Shown here: positions 37,817 through 46,048 of the stretch, in pieces
Layout: each line of letters starts with the position of its first letter
Position numbering within the stretch: position 1 is the first letter of the stretch
Assembly: GCF_000832305.1 (NCBI RefSeq)
Contig: NZ_CP010536.1
Location: forward strand, 2,418,001-2,482,000
Direction: 5' to 3'
DNA: 64,000 nucleotides
DNA from: Cupriavidus basilensis
Lineage (GTDB): Bacteria > Pseudomonadota > Gammaproteobacteria > Burkholderiales > Burkholderiaceae
Translations under genes and position numbers: made by a program
The notes under the pieces: generated by a model
Seen by the model: the letters and a program-made list of their open reading frames with translations, nothing else
Told to the model about the DNA's origin: nothing
The model's database searches: none

Positions 37817-38155
37817 TCACCCGATACTCAGAACCCACTCTGCCAGCTTCCTGGCATCCGTCTCGCTGAGATTGTCGTGTGGCGGCATGGGAATCCGTCC
37901 CCAAACGCCTTTCCCGCCCTCACGGATCTTTTTCGCGAGCCGCTCGGGTGCTTCCCCGTCGCCCTTGTACTTGCCCGCCACCTCGACAAAGCCTGGCCCG
38001 ACTACCTTGGTCTTCATGCCATGACAAGAAAAGCAGCCGCTCTTGTCAGCCAGCGCCTGCATATCGGGCGCCGCTTCGACACGGGCGGCACACAGCATCA
38101 TCGTCACCACCACCACGGTGCCCGTCAACGGCAGGAATCCTTTCGCCTTCTGCAT
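37817..38155 (-). CDS. Class I cytochrome c (c551/c8 type)
   Basis: A 112-residue periplasmic cytochrome c with a signal peptide (KGFLPLTGTVVVVTMMLCAARVEA). The haem motif is SGCFSCHGMKTKVVGPGF (CxxCH) and the axial methionine is in IPMPPHDNLSE. It lies directly downstream of the PQQ dehydrogenase gene on the same strand, with a hairpin between, so it is the likely immediate electron acceptor from the dehydrogenase, analogous to cytochrome c550 of the ExaA system. Length and motif spacing are normal for the family. Confidence 0.92.
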   Translation of the reverse strand: MQKAKGFLPLTGTVVVVTMMLCAARVEAAPDMQALADKSGCFSCHGMKTKVVGPGFVEVAGKYKGDGEAPERLAKKIREGGKGVWGRIPMPPHDNLSETDARKLAEWVLSIG

Positions 38156-38192
38156 ATCTACGTCCCAATGCTCTGATCATCGACCCGCCCTC

Positions 38193-38229
38193 GCGCGTGC
38201 CGGCGCCGGTGTGCGATGCCGGCACGCGC
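38193..38229 (-). terminator. Strong hairpin between dehydrogenase and cytochrome genes
   Basis: A perfect 12-bp inverted repeat (GCGCGTGCCGGC / GCCGGCACGCGC) with a 13-base loop. There is no T-run. It may attenuate transcription into the cytochrome gene or protect the dehydrogenase mRNA end. Confidence 0.6.
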
Positions 38230-38262
38230 AGGACAGCTACGCTACATGGTGTCCGGCAACAT

Positions 38263-40005
38263 TCAGCTCTTGTGCAGCTTGAACACCCACACCGATCCGC
38301 CCTGCTCCAGGAAATTCACGCGCTTGGCCACTTCCCCGCCCCACAGCGGCACGGCGCCGCCCCAGCCCGACACCACCGCCACATACTGCTCGCCGCCCTC
38401 CTCCCAGGTAACCGGCGGCGCCACCACGCCGCTGCCCGTCTGGAACTTCCACAGTTCCTTGCCGGTCTTGGCATCCGCGGCCTTCAGGTAGCCCTCCGGC
38501 GTGCCCCAGAACACCAGCCCGCCGGCGGTGGTCATCACCCCGCCCCACAGCGGCGCGTAGTTCTTGACTTCCCACTCGATCTTGCCGGTCTTGGGGTTGA
38601 TCGCGCGCAGCGAGCCGATGTAGTCCTCGTTGAGCGGATGGATGGTGAAGCCGGCGCCGAGGAACGCGGCGCCCTTCTTGTAGCCCACGGGTTCGTTCCA
38701 GATATCCATGCCCCATTCATTGGCCGGCACATAGAACAGGCCGGTCTGCGGGCTGTAGGCCATCGGCTGCTGGTTCTTGCCGCCGAGGAAGCCCGGCGCG
38801 GCGAACACGGACTGGCCCTTCTTCGGATCGCCGCCCGCCGCCGGGTCGCCCGGCCGGCTTTCCGCGATCATGTTGGGTCGTCCGGTCTTGAGGTCGATGC
38901 TGCTGGCCCAGGTGATCTTCTTGACGAAGGGAAAGGCGTTCACCAGCTTGCCGCTGGTGGCGTCGTTGACGTAAAAGAAGCCATTGCGGTCGGCCTTGCC
39001 GCCCAGGCGCTTCCCATCCTGGTCGAAGGTCACGAACTCATTGACGCCGTCGAAATCCCAGCCATCGTTAGGCGTGTTCTGGTAATGCCATACGATCTTG
39101 CCGGTGGCGGGGTCGAGCGCCACGGTCGAGGCCGAATACAGGTTGTCGCCCTTGCGCATGTGGCTGTTCCACGGCCCCGGGTTGCCGGTGCCGAAGTAGG
39201 CAAGGCCGGTCTGCGGATCGTAGGTGCCGCCAAGCCAGGTGGCCGCGCCGCCGGTCTTCCAGGTCTCGCCGGGCCAGCTGGCGTTCTGGGTGCCGGTCAC
39301 ACCGTTCTCGGTCTTGTTGCCGTCCTTGTCATACTTGTAGCCCATATGGCCTTCCACCACTGGCCTGGACCACACCATCTGCCCGGTCTTGGCGTCGCGT
39401 GCCTCGACCCGTCCCACCACGCCGAACTCGCCGCCCGAGATGCCGGTCAGCACCATGCCTTTGACGATCAGGGGGGCCGCCGTGTAAGAGTATCCGGCAG
39501 CATAGTCTTCGATCTTCTCCTTCCACACCACCTTGCCGGTCTTCTGGTCCAGCGCCACCAGTTGCGCATCGAGCGTGCCGAAGATCACCAGGTTGTCGTA
39601 CAGGGCCGCGCCACGGTTGACCACGTCGCAGCAGGGCATGATGCCTTCGGGCAGGCGGTGCTCATATTTCCACAGCTTGGTGCCTGTCTTCAGGTCGAGC
39701 GCGTAGATGCGGGAATAGGAGGCGGTCACGAACATCTTGCCGTCGTGGATCAACGGCTGCGCTTCCTGCCCGCGCTGCTTCTCGCCGCCGAAAGAGAACG
39801 ACCACGCCGGCACCAGCTGGCTGATGTTCTTGGTGTTGATGCGGTTCAGCGTGGAAAAGCGCTGGCCTTGCGGGCCCATCCCCCACGACAGCACGTCGCC
39901 CGGCGACTTCGCGTCGTTCTCGATCATGGCATCGGTCACCGCGGCCTGCGCCACCAGGCTCGCGGTTGTCGCCGCGAGCACCATCATCACGCGTAACGTC
40001 CTCAT
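38263..40005 (-). CDS. PQQ-dependent alcohol dehydrogenase with lanthanide-type signature (PedH/ExaA-like)
   Basis: A 580-residue periplasmic quinoprotein dehydrogenase that oxidises primary alcohols to aldehydes and passes electrons to cytochrome c. It has a signal peptide ([16 protein letters not shown]), the vicinal disulfide C125-C126 ([10 protein letters not shown]) that covers PQQ, tryptophan docking repeats of the eight-bladed propeller (for example [16 protein letters not shown]), and GNPGPWN. The active-site segment is [12 protein letters not shown]. Asp317 is the catalytic base, and Asp319, two residues later, is the extra acidic ligand of XoxF- and PedH-type lanthanide enzymes. Calcium enzymes (MxaF, ExaA) have alanine there. 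The start at 40005 follows GAGGAG and a sigma-54 promoter. Whether substrates are ethanol, aromatic or longer alcohols is open. Confidence 0.93.
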   Translation of the reverse strand: MRTLRVMMVLAATTASLVAQAAVTDAMIENDAKSPGDVLSWGMGPQGQRFSTLNRINTKNISQLVPAWSFSFGGEKQRGQEAQPLIHDGKMFVTASYSRIYALDLKTGTKLWKYEHRLPEGIMPCCDVVNRGAALYDNLVIFGTLDAQLVALDQKTGKVVWKEKIEDYAAGYSYTAAPLIVKGMVLTGISGGEFGVVGRVEARDAKTGQMVWSRPVVEGHMGYKYDKDGNKTENGVTGTQNASWPGETWKTGGAATWLGGTYDPQTGLAYFGTGNPGPWNSHMRKGDNLYSASTVALDPATGKIVWHYQNTPNDGWDFDGVNEFVTFDQDGKRLGGKADRNGFFYVNDATSGKLVNAFPFVKKITWASSIDLKTGRPNMIAESRPGDPAAGGDPKKGQSVFAAPGFLGGKNQQPMAYSPQTGLFYVPANEWGMDIWNEPVGYKKGAAFLGAGFTIHPLNEDYIGSLRAINPKTGKIEWEVKNYAPLWGGVMTTAGGLVFWGTPEGYLKAADAKTGKELWKFQTGSGVVAPPVTWEEGGEQYVAVVSGWGGAVPLWGGEVAKRVNFLEQGGSVWVFKLHKS

Positions 40006-40068
40006 TGTCTGCTCCTCTGTCTTGTTGTCGATCTTCGCCGGTGTGCCACGCACACCAGACGGACACTT

Positions 40069-40085
40069 GGCAATTCCCATGCCAA
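40069..40085 (-). promoter_or_regulatory. Sigma-54 promoter of the PQQ alcohol dehydrogenase
   Basis: Reverse strand TTGGCATGGGAATTGCC has GG (40082-40083), ten bases, then GC (40070-40071), matching TTGGCA-N6-TTGC. The predicted leader is about 53 bases. Upstream, AACA and TGTT half-sites separated by 12 bases (near 40173-40192) could be an activator site. Confidence 0.75.
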
Positions 40086-40219
40086 GGGAAAACACCCGCA
40101 TCCGGGCCCATAGCAGCCCGATAGCGGCCCCATCGCGGCCTACGGATGCCTTGATGGCGTACCAGCGCGGAACACTCCGTTGCCGTTGTTGCGGAATTGA
40201 ACAGCACACCTGCCCTGAC

Positions 40220-41161
40220 TCAGCGTCCCAGCGCGGCGTCCTCATACGCCGGGTAGAGGTGCGTCACATTGCGCAAGTACTCCGCCGGCATGGCGCCCCA
40301 GTGGGCATATGCCTGCGGCACCGGCATGGCGATCACCTCGGCCAGGTCGCGCCCCTGGGATGCCGCCTGGGTCATGCGGGCATCCAGCCACTGCAGGTAG
40401 CCGCGTGTCTGCGCGATGGCATCCGCGCTGCCGAGCGCCGGCCCGTGGCTGGGGATCAGCAGCCGCGCGCCGCTGTCGCGCAGCAGCGCCTGCAATTGGT
40501 CCAGGCTGGCCAGCCAGCGCTTGAGATCCGCGTGGGGCGTGGTCGGCACGCGCTCGCGGAACGCCACACCGCCCGCGAACACAATGCCGGCGCTGCGGTC
40601 CACGATCACCAGGTCGTCGGCGGTGTGGCCGTCCATCCGGACCAGATCAAAGGTGTGCCTGCCGATCGTGCGCCGGCCCGGGGTCAGCACGTGGCGCGGC
40701 GGCGCCGGTTCGGTGTCGCGCATCCAGTTGCCGCACAGGCGATAGAGGTTGTCGGCATAGGCAGGCCCTTCGCGCCGGGCGCCGTCGATGGTGCCGGCCA
40801 GCGCGCTGGCGCCCACGTCGGCATAGGCCTGGTTGCCGAAGAAGTAGTCCGGATGCAGGTTGAGATTGAACACCAGCCGTACCGGCGCCGCCGTGACCGA
40901 AGCAATGGCGCGGCGCTGCTGCTCGCCATATTGGCGCGATGGCCCGGTATTGATCACCACCACGCCATCACCCGTGTCGATAAAGGCGGTGTTGATGATG
41001 TTGCAGCCGTTGTCCGGCGCGAAATCCGCGTTCGCCCCTTCCAGCAGCCACACGTCGGCGGCCACCTGGCGCGGCGCCAGGCGATAGTCCCCTGCGTCCC
41101 CTGCCTGCGCCAGCGCCGCCTGCGCTGCCAGCCATAGCAGGATGCCGAGCACGCGCTTCAT
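40220..41161 (-). CDS. Quinoprotein relay system metallohydrolase 1 (MBL fold)
   Basis: A 313-residue periplasmic metallo-beta-lactamase-fold protein with signal peptide [20 protein letters not shown]. It belongs to the SoxH-related quinoprotein relay type 1 group. The normally HxHxDH metal motif reads [15 protein letters not shown], so the first His is Asn and the last His is Tyr. The later GHTADDL histidine and the C-terminal IPSHGP histidine are kept, while the GD aspartate is glycine (FAGGVAF). Its metal site is therefore likely altered. It is last in the leftward operon of the SoxYZ-like carrier and ABC system. Confidence 0.85.
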   Translation of the reverse strand: MKRVLGILLWLAAQAALAQAGDAGDYRLAPRQVAADVWLLEGANADFAPDNGCNIINTAFIDTGDGVVVINTGPSRQYGEQQRRAIASVTAAPVRLVFNLNLHPDYFFGNQAYADVGASALAGTIDGARREGPAYADNLYRLCGNWMRDTEPAPPRHVLTPGRRTIGRHTFDLVRMDGHTADDLVIVDRSAGIVFAGGVAFRERVPTTPHADLKRWLASLDQLQALLRDSGARLLIPSHGPALGSADAIAQTRGYLQWLDARMTQAASQGRDLAEVIAMPVPQAYAHWGAMPAEYLRNVTHLYPAYEDAALGR

Positions 41162-41922
41162 GGCGTCACCTGCGCCGCAAACCGGTTGCCGTTGTTATCG
41201 CGTCCGGTCACCGTCATGCCGCGCTCGATGGCCCCGCGCAGATCGAAGGAGAAGATCGGGTTTTCAGCGACCGGTTCGTATAGCGTCAGCCGCAGCATCG
41301 CTTGCCGCGTGGCGTCGAGCAGGTTCAGCGACTCCACATGGAAGGCGGGGATGCCGGCCACCAGCCCGGTGTCCATCGGGTGCATCACGCGTAGGCGCAC
41401 CCGGGCACCCGCGCCGCCGAGGCCGGGAAACACGCGCGACTCGACCCGGTTCAGCGTGGTGCTCCATGAGCCATCACGGCGGGTCGCGCCCGGCACCGTG
41501 CAGCCGCCGCCGCTGGCATCCACCATCACCCCGCCCACATGCCACACGCCGTCCGGCGTGCGGGCTGCCACGCGCACCGGCGAGGCCTGCTCCAGCTTGA
41601 AGCGCAACGACAGCGAGGGACGCACCTTGAGCGGCTCGAACTCCAGCACCTTGCGGATCGGGTTGCGGTCCACCATCACCACGACGCGATCCACCTCGCC
41701 GAGCGCCGATGCATCGAAGGCGATCGGCACCCGCATCGGATCTTCGGCAAAGGCCGGCCCGGTGACCTTGACGCGGCTGTCGAACACGAACGGCGCCTGC
41801 TGCAGCGCTTCCTTGCGCACCAGCGGCCATTGCGGCGACTGCAACGGATCGCGGCTCTCAGATGCCCACGCGCCCGCCGCGGCCAACGCCAGGCAAGCTG
41901 CCAGCGGCATGGCGCGCCTCAT
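41158..41922 (-). CDS. Quinoprotein dehydrogenase-associated SoxYZ-like carrier
   Basis: A 254-residue periplasmic protein with signal peptide MRRAMPLAACLALAAAGAWA. It fuses a SoxY-like part (QAPFVFDSRVKVTGPAFAEDPMRVPIAFDASALGEVDRVVVMVDRNPIRKVLEF) to a SoxZ-like part (RVRLRVMHPMDTGLVAGIPAFHVESLNL...FSFDLRGAIERGM). Residue GGCTVPG includes the SoxY-type cysteine region. Such fused carriers sit beside PQQ dehydrogenases and the SoxH-like hydrolases. The relay function is inferred from genome context. Its start overlaps the stop of the upstream reading frame (ATGA), and its last four bases overlap the start of the metallohydrolase-1 gene. Confidence 0.88.
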   Translation of the reverse strand: MRRAMPLAACLALAAAGAWASESRDPLQSPQWPLVRKEALQQAPFVFDSRVKVTGPAFAEDPMRVPIAFDASALGEVDRVVVMVDRNPIRKVLEFEPLKVRPSLSLRFKLEQASPVRVAARTPDGVWHVGGVMVDASGGGCTVPGATRRDGSWSTTLNRVESRVFPGLGGAGARVRLRVMHPMDTGLVAGIPAFHVESLNLLDATRQAMLRLTLYEPVAENPIFSFDLRGAIERGMTVTGRDNNGNRFAAQVTP

Positions 41923-42421
41923 GCCGCCCCCCCGGCCTGGCGCACGCGGCGCGCCACCCCGCGCTGCGGGTCGTAGCCGAGCAGCGCCAAGGCGAAAAAC
42001 ACTGCCGTGCAACCGGCCACCACCGCGAGGCTGACTGGCGCGGCCTGCCCGTACAGGGCGAAGCGGATCGCTTCCACGGCATGGGTGAAGGGATTGAAGC
42101 GCGCGAACGGCGCCTGCTGCAGCGCTTCCTTGCGCACCAGCGGCCATTGCGGCGACTGCAACGGATCGCGGCTCTCAGATGCCCACGCGCCCGCCGCGGC
42201 CAACGCCAGGCAAGCTGCCAGCGGCATGGCGCGCCTCATGCCGCCCCCCCGGCCTGGCGCACGCGGCGCGCCACCCCGCGCTGCGGGTCGTAGCCGAGCA
42301 GCGCCAAGGCGAAAAACACTGCCGTGCAACCGGCCACCACCGCGAGGCTGACTGGCGCGGCCTGCCCGTACAGGGCGAAGCGGATCGCTTCCACGGCATG
42401 GGTGAAGGGATTGAAGCGCGC
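41788..42421. repeat. Perfect 317-bp tandem direct duplication
   Basis: Unit 41788-42104 and unit 42105-42421 appear identical base for base. Each holds the last 62 codons of the ABC permease gene and the first 45 codons of the SoxYZ-like gene. The breakpoint has a 3-base TCG microhomology. Because the duplicated segment spans the gene junction, one full copy of each gene remains and the extra material forms a chimeric reading frame. Confidence 0.92.
41919..42239 (-). CDS. Chimeric ORF: SoxYZ-like signal region fused to permease C-terminus
   Basis: The tandem duplication joins, in frame, the first 45 codons of the SoxYZ-like protein (signal peptide to LVRKEALQQAPF) to the last 61 codons of the ABC permease (ARFNPFTHAVEAIRFALYGQ onward to VRQAGGAA). 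The product would be 106 residues with a cleavable signal and one membrane helix. Its ATG overlaps the intact permease stop (ATGA) and its own stop overlaps the intact SoxYZ-like start, so it could be translated within the operon. It is most probably a by-product rather than a selected gene. Confidence 0.6.
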   Translation of the reverse strand: MRRAMPLAACLALAAAGAWASESRDPLQSPQWPLVRKEALQQAPFARFNPFTHAVEAIRFALYGQAAPVSLAVVAGCTAVFFALALLGYDPQRGVARRVRQAGGAA

Positions 42422-43060
42422 GAGCTGGTAGACCACGGTGGCGCCGGACTCCTCCAGCTTCCAGAGCGGATACAGCGCCGAGCTGATGAAGAACATCGGG
42501 AAGATCACGAAGTTCATGGTGCCGGCGAAGTTCTCCAGCTGCCGCACATGCACCGACAGCAGCAAGCCCAACGCCCCCAGCATCAGCGCGGCCAGCACCA
42601 TCACGGCCAGCGCGCCGGGCAGGCACGCCGGCGCGAACGTCACGTCGAAGGCCATGGCGACAAGCAGGAAGGCGAGCATCTGCAGCAAGGAAAGCAAGGT
42701 GCCGGCGGCCAGCTTGCAGGCCAGCAGCCAGGCCCTGGGCAGCGGCGCGGTCAGCAGCAAGCGCATCACGCCCATCTCACGGTCGTACACCATCGCCAGC
42801 GAGGACTGCATGCCGTTGAACAGCGCGATCATGCCGAGCAGGCCGGGCGTGACAAAGACCTTGTATTCGACATAGGTGTCATAGGGCGGCACGATGGCAA
42901 CGCCGAGCGCGTTCTGGAAGCCGGCCGCGAAGACCAGCAGCCACAGCAGCGGCCGCACCAGCGACGAGAACAACCGCCCGGGCTGCCGGAAGAACTTGTG
43001 CAGTTCGCGCCCGGCCACCGCGCGCAAGGCGCGCCAGGCGTGGATCAGGGTGGTAGTCAT
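42236..43060 (-). CDS. ABC transporter permease, alcohol-dehydrogenase-associated (PedC-type)
   Basis: A 274-residue ABC-2-type permease with six predicted membrane helices (RPLLWLLVFAAGFQNALG; VKVFVTP near the start of the second; LLSLLQMLAFLLVAMAF; AVMVLAALMLGALGLLLSV; NFVIFPMFFISSALYPLWKL; AVVAGCTAVFFALALLGY). The segment LARFNPFTHAVEAIRFALYG is typical of NodJ/DrrB-like exporters. In pseudomonads the related PedC lies in the phenylethanol/PQQ cluster. With the ATPase at 45260 it forms an exporter whose substrate is unknown, and the two periplasmic partner genes lie between them. Its 3' end is duplicated downstream. Confidence 0.9.
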   Translation of the reverse strand: MTTTLIHAWRALRAVAGRELHKFFRQPGRLFSSLVRPLLWLLVFAAGFQNALGVAIVPPYDTYVEYKVFVTPGLLGMIALFNGMQSSLAMVYDREMGVMRLLLTAPLPRAWLLACKLAAGTLLSLLQMLAFLLVAMAFDVTFAPACLPGALAVMVLAALMLGALGLLLSVHVRQLENFAGTMNFVIFPMFFISSALYPLWKLEESGATVVYQLARFNPFTHAVEAIRFALYGQAAPVSLAVVAGCTAVFFALALLGYDPQRGVARRVRQAGGAA

Positions 43061-43078
43061 GGCTCGGGCGTCGCCTCC

Positions 43079-44260
43079 TTATTTGCCTGGCCGGCACGCG
43101 GTGTCGGCGGCGTCGGCACCCAGCGTGTCGAGATTGTTCTTCGGATGCAGCACGCCCTCCACCGGGGCCACGCCGACCACGCCGTCGGGATGCGCCAGCA
43201 GGACCGGCTGGCGCAGCTGGCGGTCCCAGCGCCGGAAGGACAGCGGCGGCCCCTTGAAGCCATCCACCACGACCGCTTCGGTGACCAGCGCCTCGGCCTG
43301 CCCGGCAAAGCCGCCCTTGGACTGCCGCGCCACGCTTTCGGCAATCGCCTTCACGGCCACCCACGCGGCCCAGTCGTAGCCGGTCATGGGGCGGCCCGCT
43401 GCCTTGACAAAACGCCGGTTCAGCTGCGGCCCGCCGTTGCGCTCCCATGCCCAGTGCCAGGCCTGGGCGCTCAGCCCGCTGGCACCCACCACCGGGCGCG
43501 GCAACTGGGTGGCATAGGGCACGCCGCGTGCGAACTCCCCATCGGCATCGGCCACCACCACCACGTCGTAGTCCACGCCGGTGGTCAGCAGGCTGAGATT
43601 GCCCAGCTCGCGCTCGCGCGGATCGTTCGACAGCTTGAACGCGCGCTGCGCCGACCACGCAATGCCGAAGCGGCGGGCGGCCTGCGTGAGCACGGCGCGC
43701 TGCGCCGCGTCTTCCGGCGATGGCCCGCTCAGCAACAGCGCACGGCGCCATTTGCGCAGCGCCAGGTATTGCATTAGCGCATCCGCCTGCATGCGCTGGC
43801 TGGGCAGCGTGTGGAGCAGGTGCGGCGCGCAGCCAGCGCCGCGCAGTTCATCGTCGGCGGCGGAAACGTTGAACAGCAGCGCTTCGCCGGGCTTGACCGC
43901 GCGCGCCGCCAGCCTGACCGCCGGAGCCGGCAGGTCGAGCAGGATGAAGCGCGTGCCCTGGCGCGCCAGCGCGGCCACCATGGGGCCCACCTCGGCTTCG
44001 CTGCTGGCCTCCTGCGCATCGAGCCGCAAGACCTGCCCGGCGGCTTCCAGCGCAAAGCGCGATTCCGCCGCTGCCACGCGTGCGCCGTCCACCGGACGGC
44101 CTTGCGGCTGGCCGGGATAACGCTGCTCCATCCGCCTGGGCGCATAGCGCGCATCCCCGGCCATGGAAACCACGGCCACCCGTACCTCAGCCGCGTGCGC
44201 GGTGGCCGCCAGCCACGCGAACACGGCCAGCCAGCGCAGCCCGGTCGCCGGGCTAGTCAT
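43079..44260 (-). CDS. ABC substrate-binding protein of the PQQ alcohol dehydrogenase system
   Basis: A 393-residue periplasmic protein with a signal peptide ending AWLAATAHA. The fold is that of branched-chain amino acid receptors (Peripla_BP_6 type): VRVAVVSMAGDARYAPRRMEQRYPG, TRFILLDLPAPAVRL, and YDVVVVADADGEFARGVPY. The PQQ-associated ABC binding protein family (TIGR03863) matches in length, context and closing features (GVLHPKNNLDTLG). Its start overlaps the stop of the beta-propeller gene by eight bases. A binding protein paired with an export-type permease is unusual and may instead serve sensing or assembly. Confidence 0.88.
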   Translation of the reverse strand: MTSPATGLRWLAVFAWLAATAHAAEVRVAVVSMAGDARYAPRRMEQRYPGQPQGRPVDGARVAAAESRFALEAAGQVLRLDAQEASSEAEVGPMVAALARQGTRFILLDLPAPAVRLAARAVKPGEALLFNVSAADDELRGAGCAPHLLHTLPSQRMQADALMQYLALRKWRRALLLSGPSPEDAAQRAVLTQAARRFGIAWSAQRAFKLSNDPRERELGNLSLLTTGVDYDVVVVADADGEFARGVPYATQLPRPVVGASGLSAQAWHWAWERNGGPQLNRRFVKAAGRPMTGYDWAAWVAVKAIAESVARQSKGGFAGQAEALVTEAVVVDGFKGPPLSFRRWDRQLRQPVLLAHPDGVVGVAPVEGVLHPKNNLDTLGADAADTACRPGK

Positions 44261-45263
44261 CGATCGCCACCGAATGCGGCACCCTGCCCGCCTTGAGCGT
44301 GGTCACGGCCTTGTTGCTTGCGGTGTCGACCACGCTGACGTCATCCGAGAGCCCGTTGGCCACGTAGAGCAAGGCGTTATCGCGCGTCAGCGCCAGGCCC
44401 CATGCGCGGCGGCCCACCAGCACGTAGTCCAGCACCCGGCGCGACGCCACATCGACCACGGCCACGTGATTGGCGCGGCCCAGCCCGATATAGGCGCGCT
44501 TGCCATCGCTGCTGGCGACCAGCCCGACCGGGGTCACGTCCTCGGCACGCAAGCCCTTGGGCGCGAAAGCGATGGTCTGCACCACCTCCAGCGTATCGGT
44601 GCGGATCACGCTCACACTGGCGGCCAGTTCGTTGGTCACCCACAGCTCCTTGCCGTCCATGGCGAGCAGCAGGCGGCGCGGGCGGTTGCCGACCTGGATA
44701 TTCCTGACCAGCTTGCGCGACGCCACGTCGATCACGTGGACCAGATTGGCCACTTCCGAGGTGACGTACACCCGCTTGCCGTCCGGGCTGGCCTTCACGC
44801 CCTCTGGCTCTTCGCCCACCTTGATGGCAAACACCTTCTTGCCGGACGCGATGTCGTAGGCCGACAGCAGTCCATCCTCCTCGTTGGAGACGTAGAGCGT
44901 GCGGCCGTCGGGACTGAGGTCGAACAGTTCCGGATCGTCGCCGACCGGCAGCGAGGCCACGGTCTTGCGGCTCGCCACGTCGACCACGTCCACCCGGCTA
45001 TCGTCGCTGCAGGCCACATAAAGGCGCCGCCGGTCCGGCGACAGCTGCAGGTGGCGCGGGCGCTTGCATTGCCGCCAGACGGCGATCAGTTGCCTGCTGG
45101 CGGCGCTATAGGCGGCCACGGCATCGTCTTTCTCGCTGGAGACGAAGACCTGCCCGGTGGCATTGCGGCTTTCGGCAGCACCGGCCACGCCGGCGGCAAT
45201 CAGCAGCAGCATGGCGGCCACGGTGGCGCAGGCGATAAAGCCAAGGGTGGGCGGCTTGTTCAT
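44253..45263 (-). CDS. PQQ-dependent catabolism-associated beta-propeller protein (YVTN repeats)
   Basis: A 336-residue periplasmic protein with signal peptide (LGFIACATVAAMLLLIAAGVAGA). About seven YVTN-type beta-propeller repeats follow, each close to the pattern SPDGRTLYVSNEEDGLLSAYDIASGK, with cores LYVACSDDSRVDVVDVAS, VYVTSEVANLVHVIDVAS and LYVANGLSDDVSVVDTAS. Proteins of this group (TIGR03866) occur with PQQ-dependent ABC systems. The start overlaps the stop of the ATPase gene by ATGA. It may act as a scaffold or binding partner in the periplasm. There is no catalytic motif. Confidence 0.9.
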   Translation of the reverse strand: MNKPPTLGFIACATVAAMLLLIAAGVAGAAESRNATGQVFVSSEKDDAVAAYSAASRQLIAVWRQCKRPRHLQLSPDRRRLYVACSDDSRVDVVDVASRKTVASLPVGDDPELFDLSPDGRTLYVSNEEDGLLSAYDIASGKKVFAIKVGEEPEGVKASPDGKRVYVTSEVANLVHVIDVASRKLVRNIQVGNRPRRLLLAMDGKELWVTNELAASVSVIRTDTLEVVQTIAFAPKGLRAEDVTPVGLVASSDGKRAYIGLGRANHVAVVDVASRRVLDYVLVGRRAWGLALTRDNALLYVANGLSDDVSVVDTASNKAVTTLKAGRVPHSVAIDD

Positions 45264-46048
45264 GCGGGGACGCGCTCGGTGGCTCGCTCGGCGGCACGGA
45301 TTGGCGATGCGGGGAAGGCAGTCAGGGCCAGGAGGGCCTGCTCCAGGCTGTCGCGCTCGGTTGCGCCGCGCAGCGCGGCCGGGGTGCCATCGAAGCGCAC
45401 CGCGCCGCGATGCAACACGATCACGCGGTCCGCCTGCTCCACCTCCTGCACCAGGTGCGTGGCCCACAGCACGCCGGCCTGCGCCTGCGCGGCAAGCCGG
45501 CGCGCATCGGCAACGAGCTGCGCGCGCGAGGCCGGATCGAGCCCGACCGTGGGCTCGTCCATCAGCAGCACGGCAGGCTCGTGCAACAGCGCGCGCGCCA
45601 GCTCCACCTTGCGCCGGTTGCCGCCCGAGAGCTCGCGCACGGCCGCCGCGGCCCGTTCGGCCAGGCCGAAATCCTCCAGCAGCCGGGCAATCCGCCCGGC
45701 GGCAACGCGGCGCGACAGCCCGTGCAGGCCGGCATGGAAATGCAGGTTGGACAAGACCGACAAGTCCAGGTCGATGGCAGGCTGCTGGAACACGATGCCG
45801 AGCCGGGCCAGCGCGCGCACCGGGTGGCGCCGCATATCCACCCCCATGACCGTGACCCGCCCCGCGTCGGCCGCGAACAAGCCGCTGAGGATCTGGAACA
45901 GCGTGGTCTTGCCTGCGCCGTTGGGGCCCAGCAGCGCCACGAATTCGCCGCGCCGCACGTCGAGCGAAACGCCGTCCAGCGCATGCTGGTTGCCAAAGCG
46001 CTTGCGCACCGCCTCACAGCGCAGTGCCAGTGGGGATTCCGGGGCCAT
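45260..46048 (-). CDS. ABC transporter ATP-binding protein of the PQQ alcohol dehydrogenase system
   Basis: A 262-residue ABC ATPase. Walker A is GPNGAGKTT, the Q-loop IVFQQPAIDLDLS, the signature ELSGGNRRKVELARAL and Walker B VLLMDEPTVGLDP, followed by the switch histidine in ATHLVQEVE. It resembles the NodI/DrrA-type exporter ATPases and the TIGR03864 family. It pairs with the permease at 42236. Start chosen at ATG 46048, overlapping the stop of the Bug-family gene by one base (TGATG); a GTG one codon upstream is possible. Confidence 0.9.
   Translation of the reverse strand: MAPESPLALRCEAVRKRFGNQHALDGVSLDVRRGEFVALLGPNGAGKTTLFQILSGLFAADAGRVTVMGVDMRRHPVRALARLGIVFQQPAIDLDLSVLSNLHFHAGLHGLSRRVAAGRIARLLEDFGLAERAAAAVRELSGGNRRKVELARALLHEPAVLLMDEPTVGLDPASRAQLVADARRLAAQAQAGVLWATHLVQEVEQADRVIVLHRGAVRFDGTPAALRGATERDSLEQALLALTAFPASPIRAAERATERVPA

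Noticed and set aside
37879..39996. Forward open frame of about 700 codons opposite the PQQ dehydrogenase
   Set aside because: No similarity to known families, and it lies fully opposite an intact quinoprotein gene.
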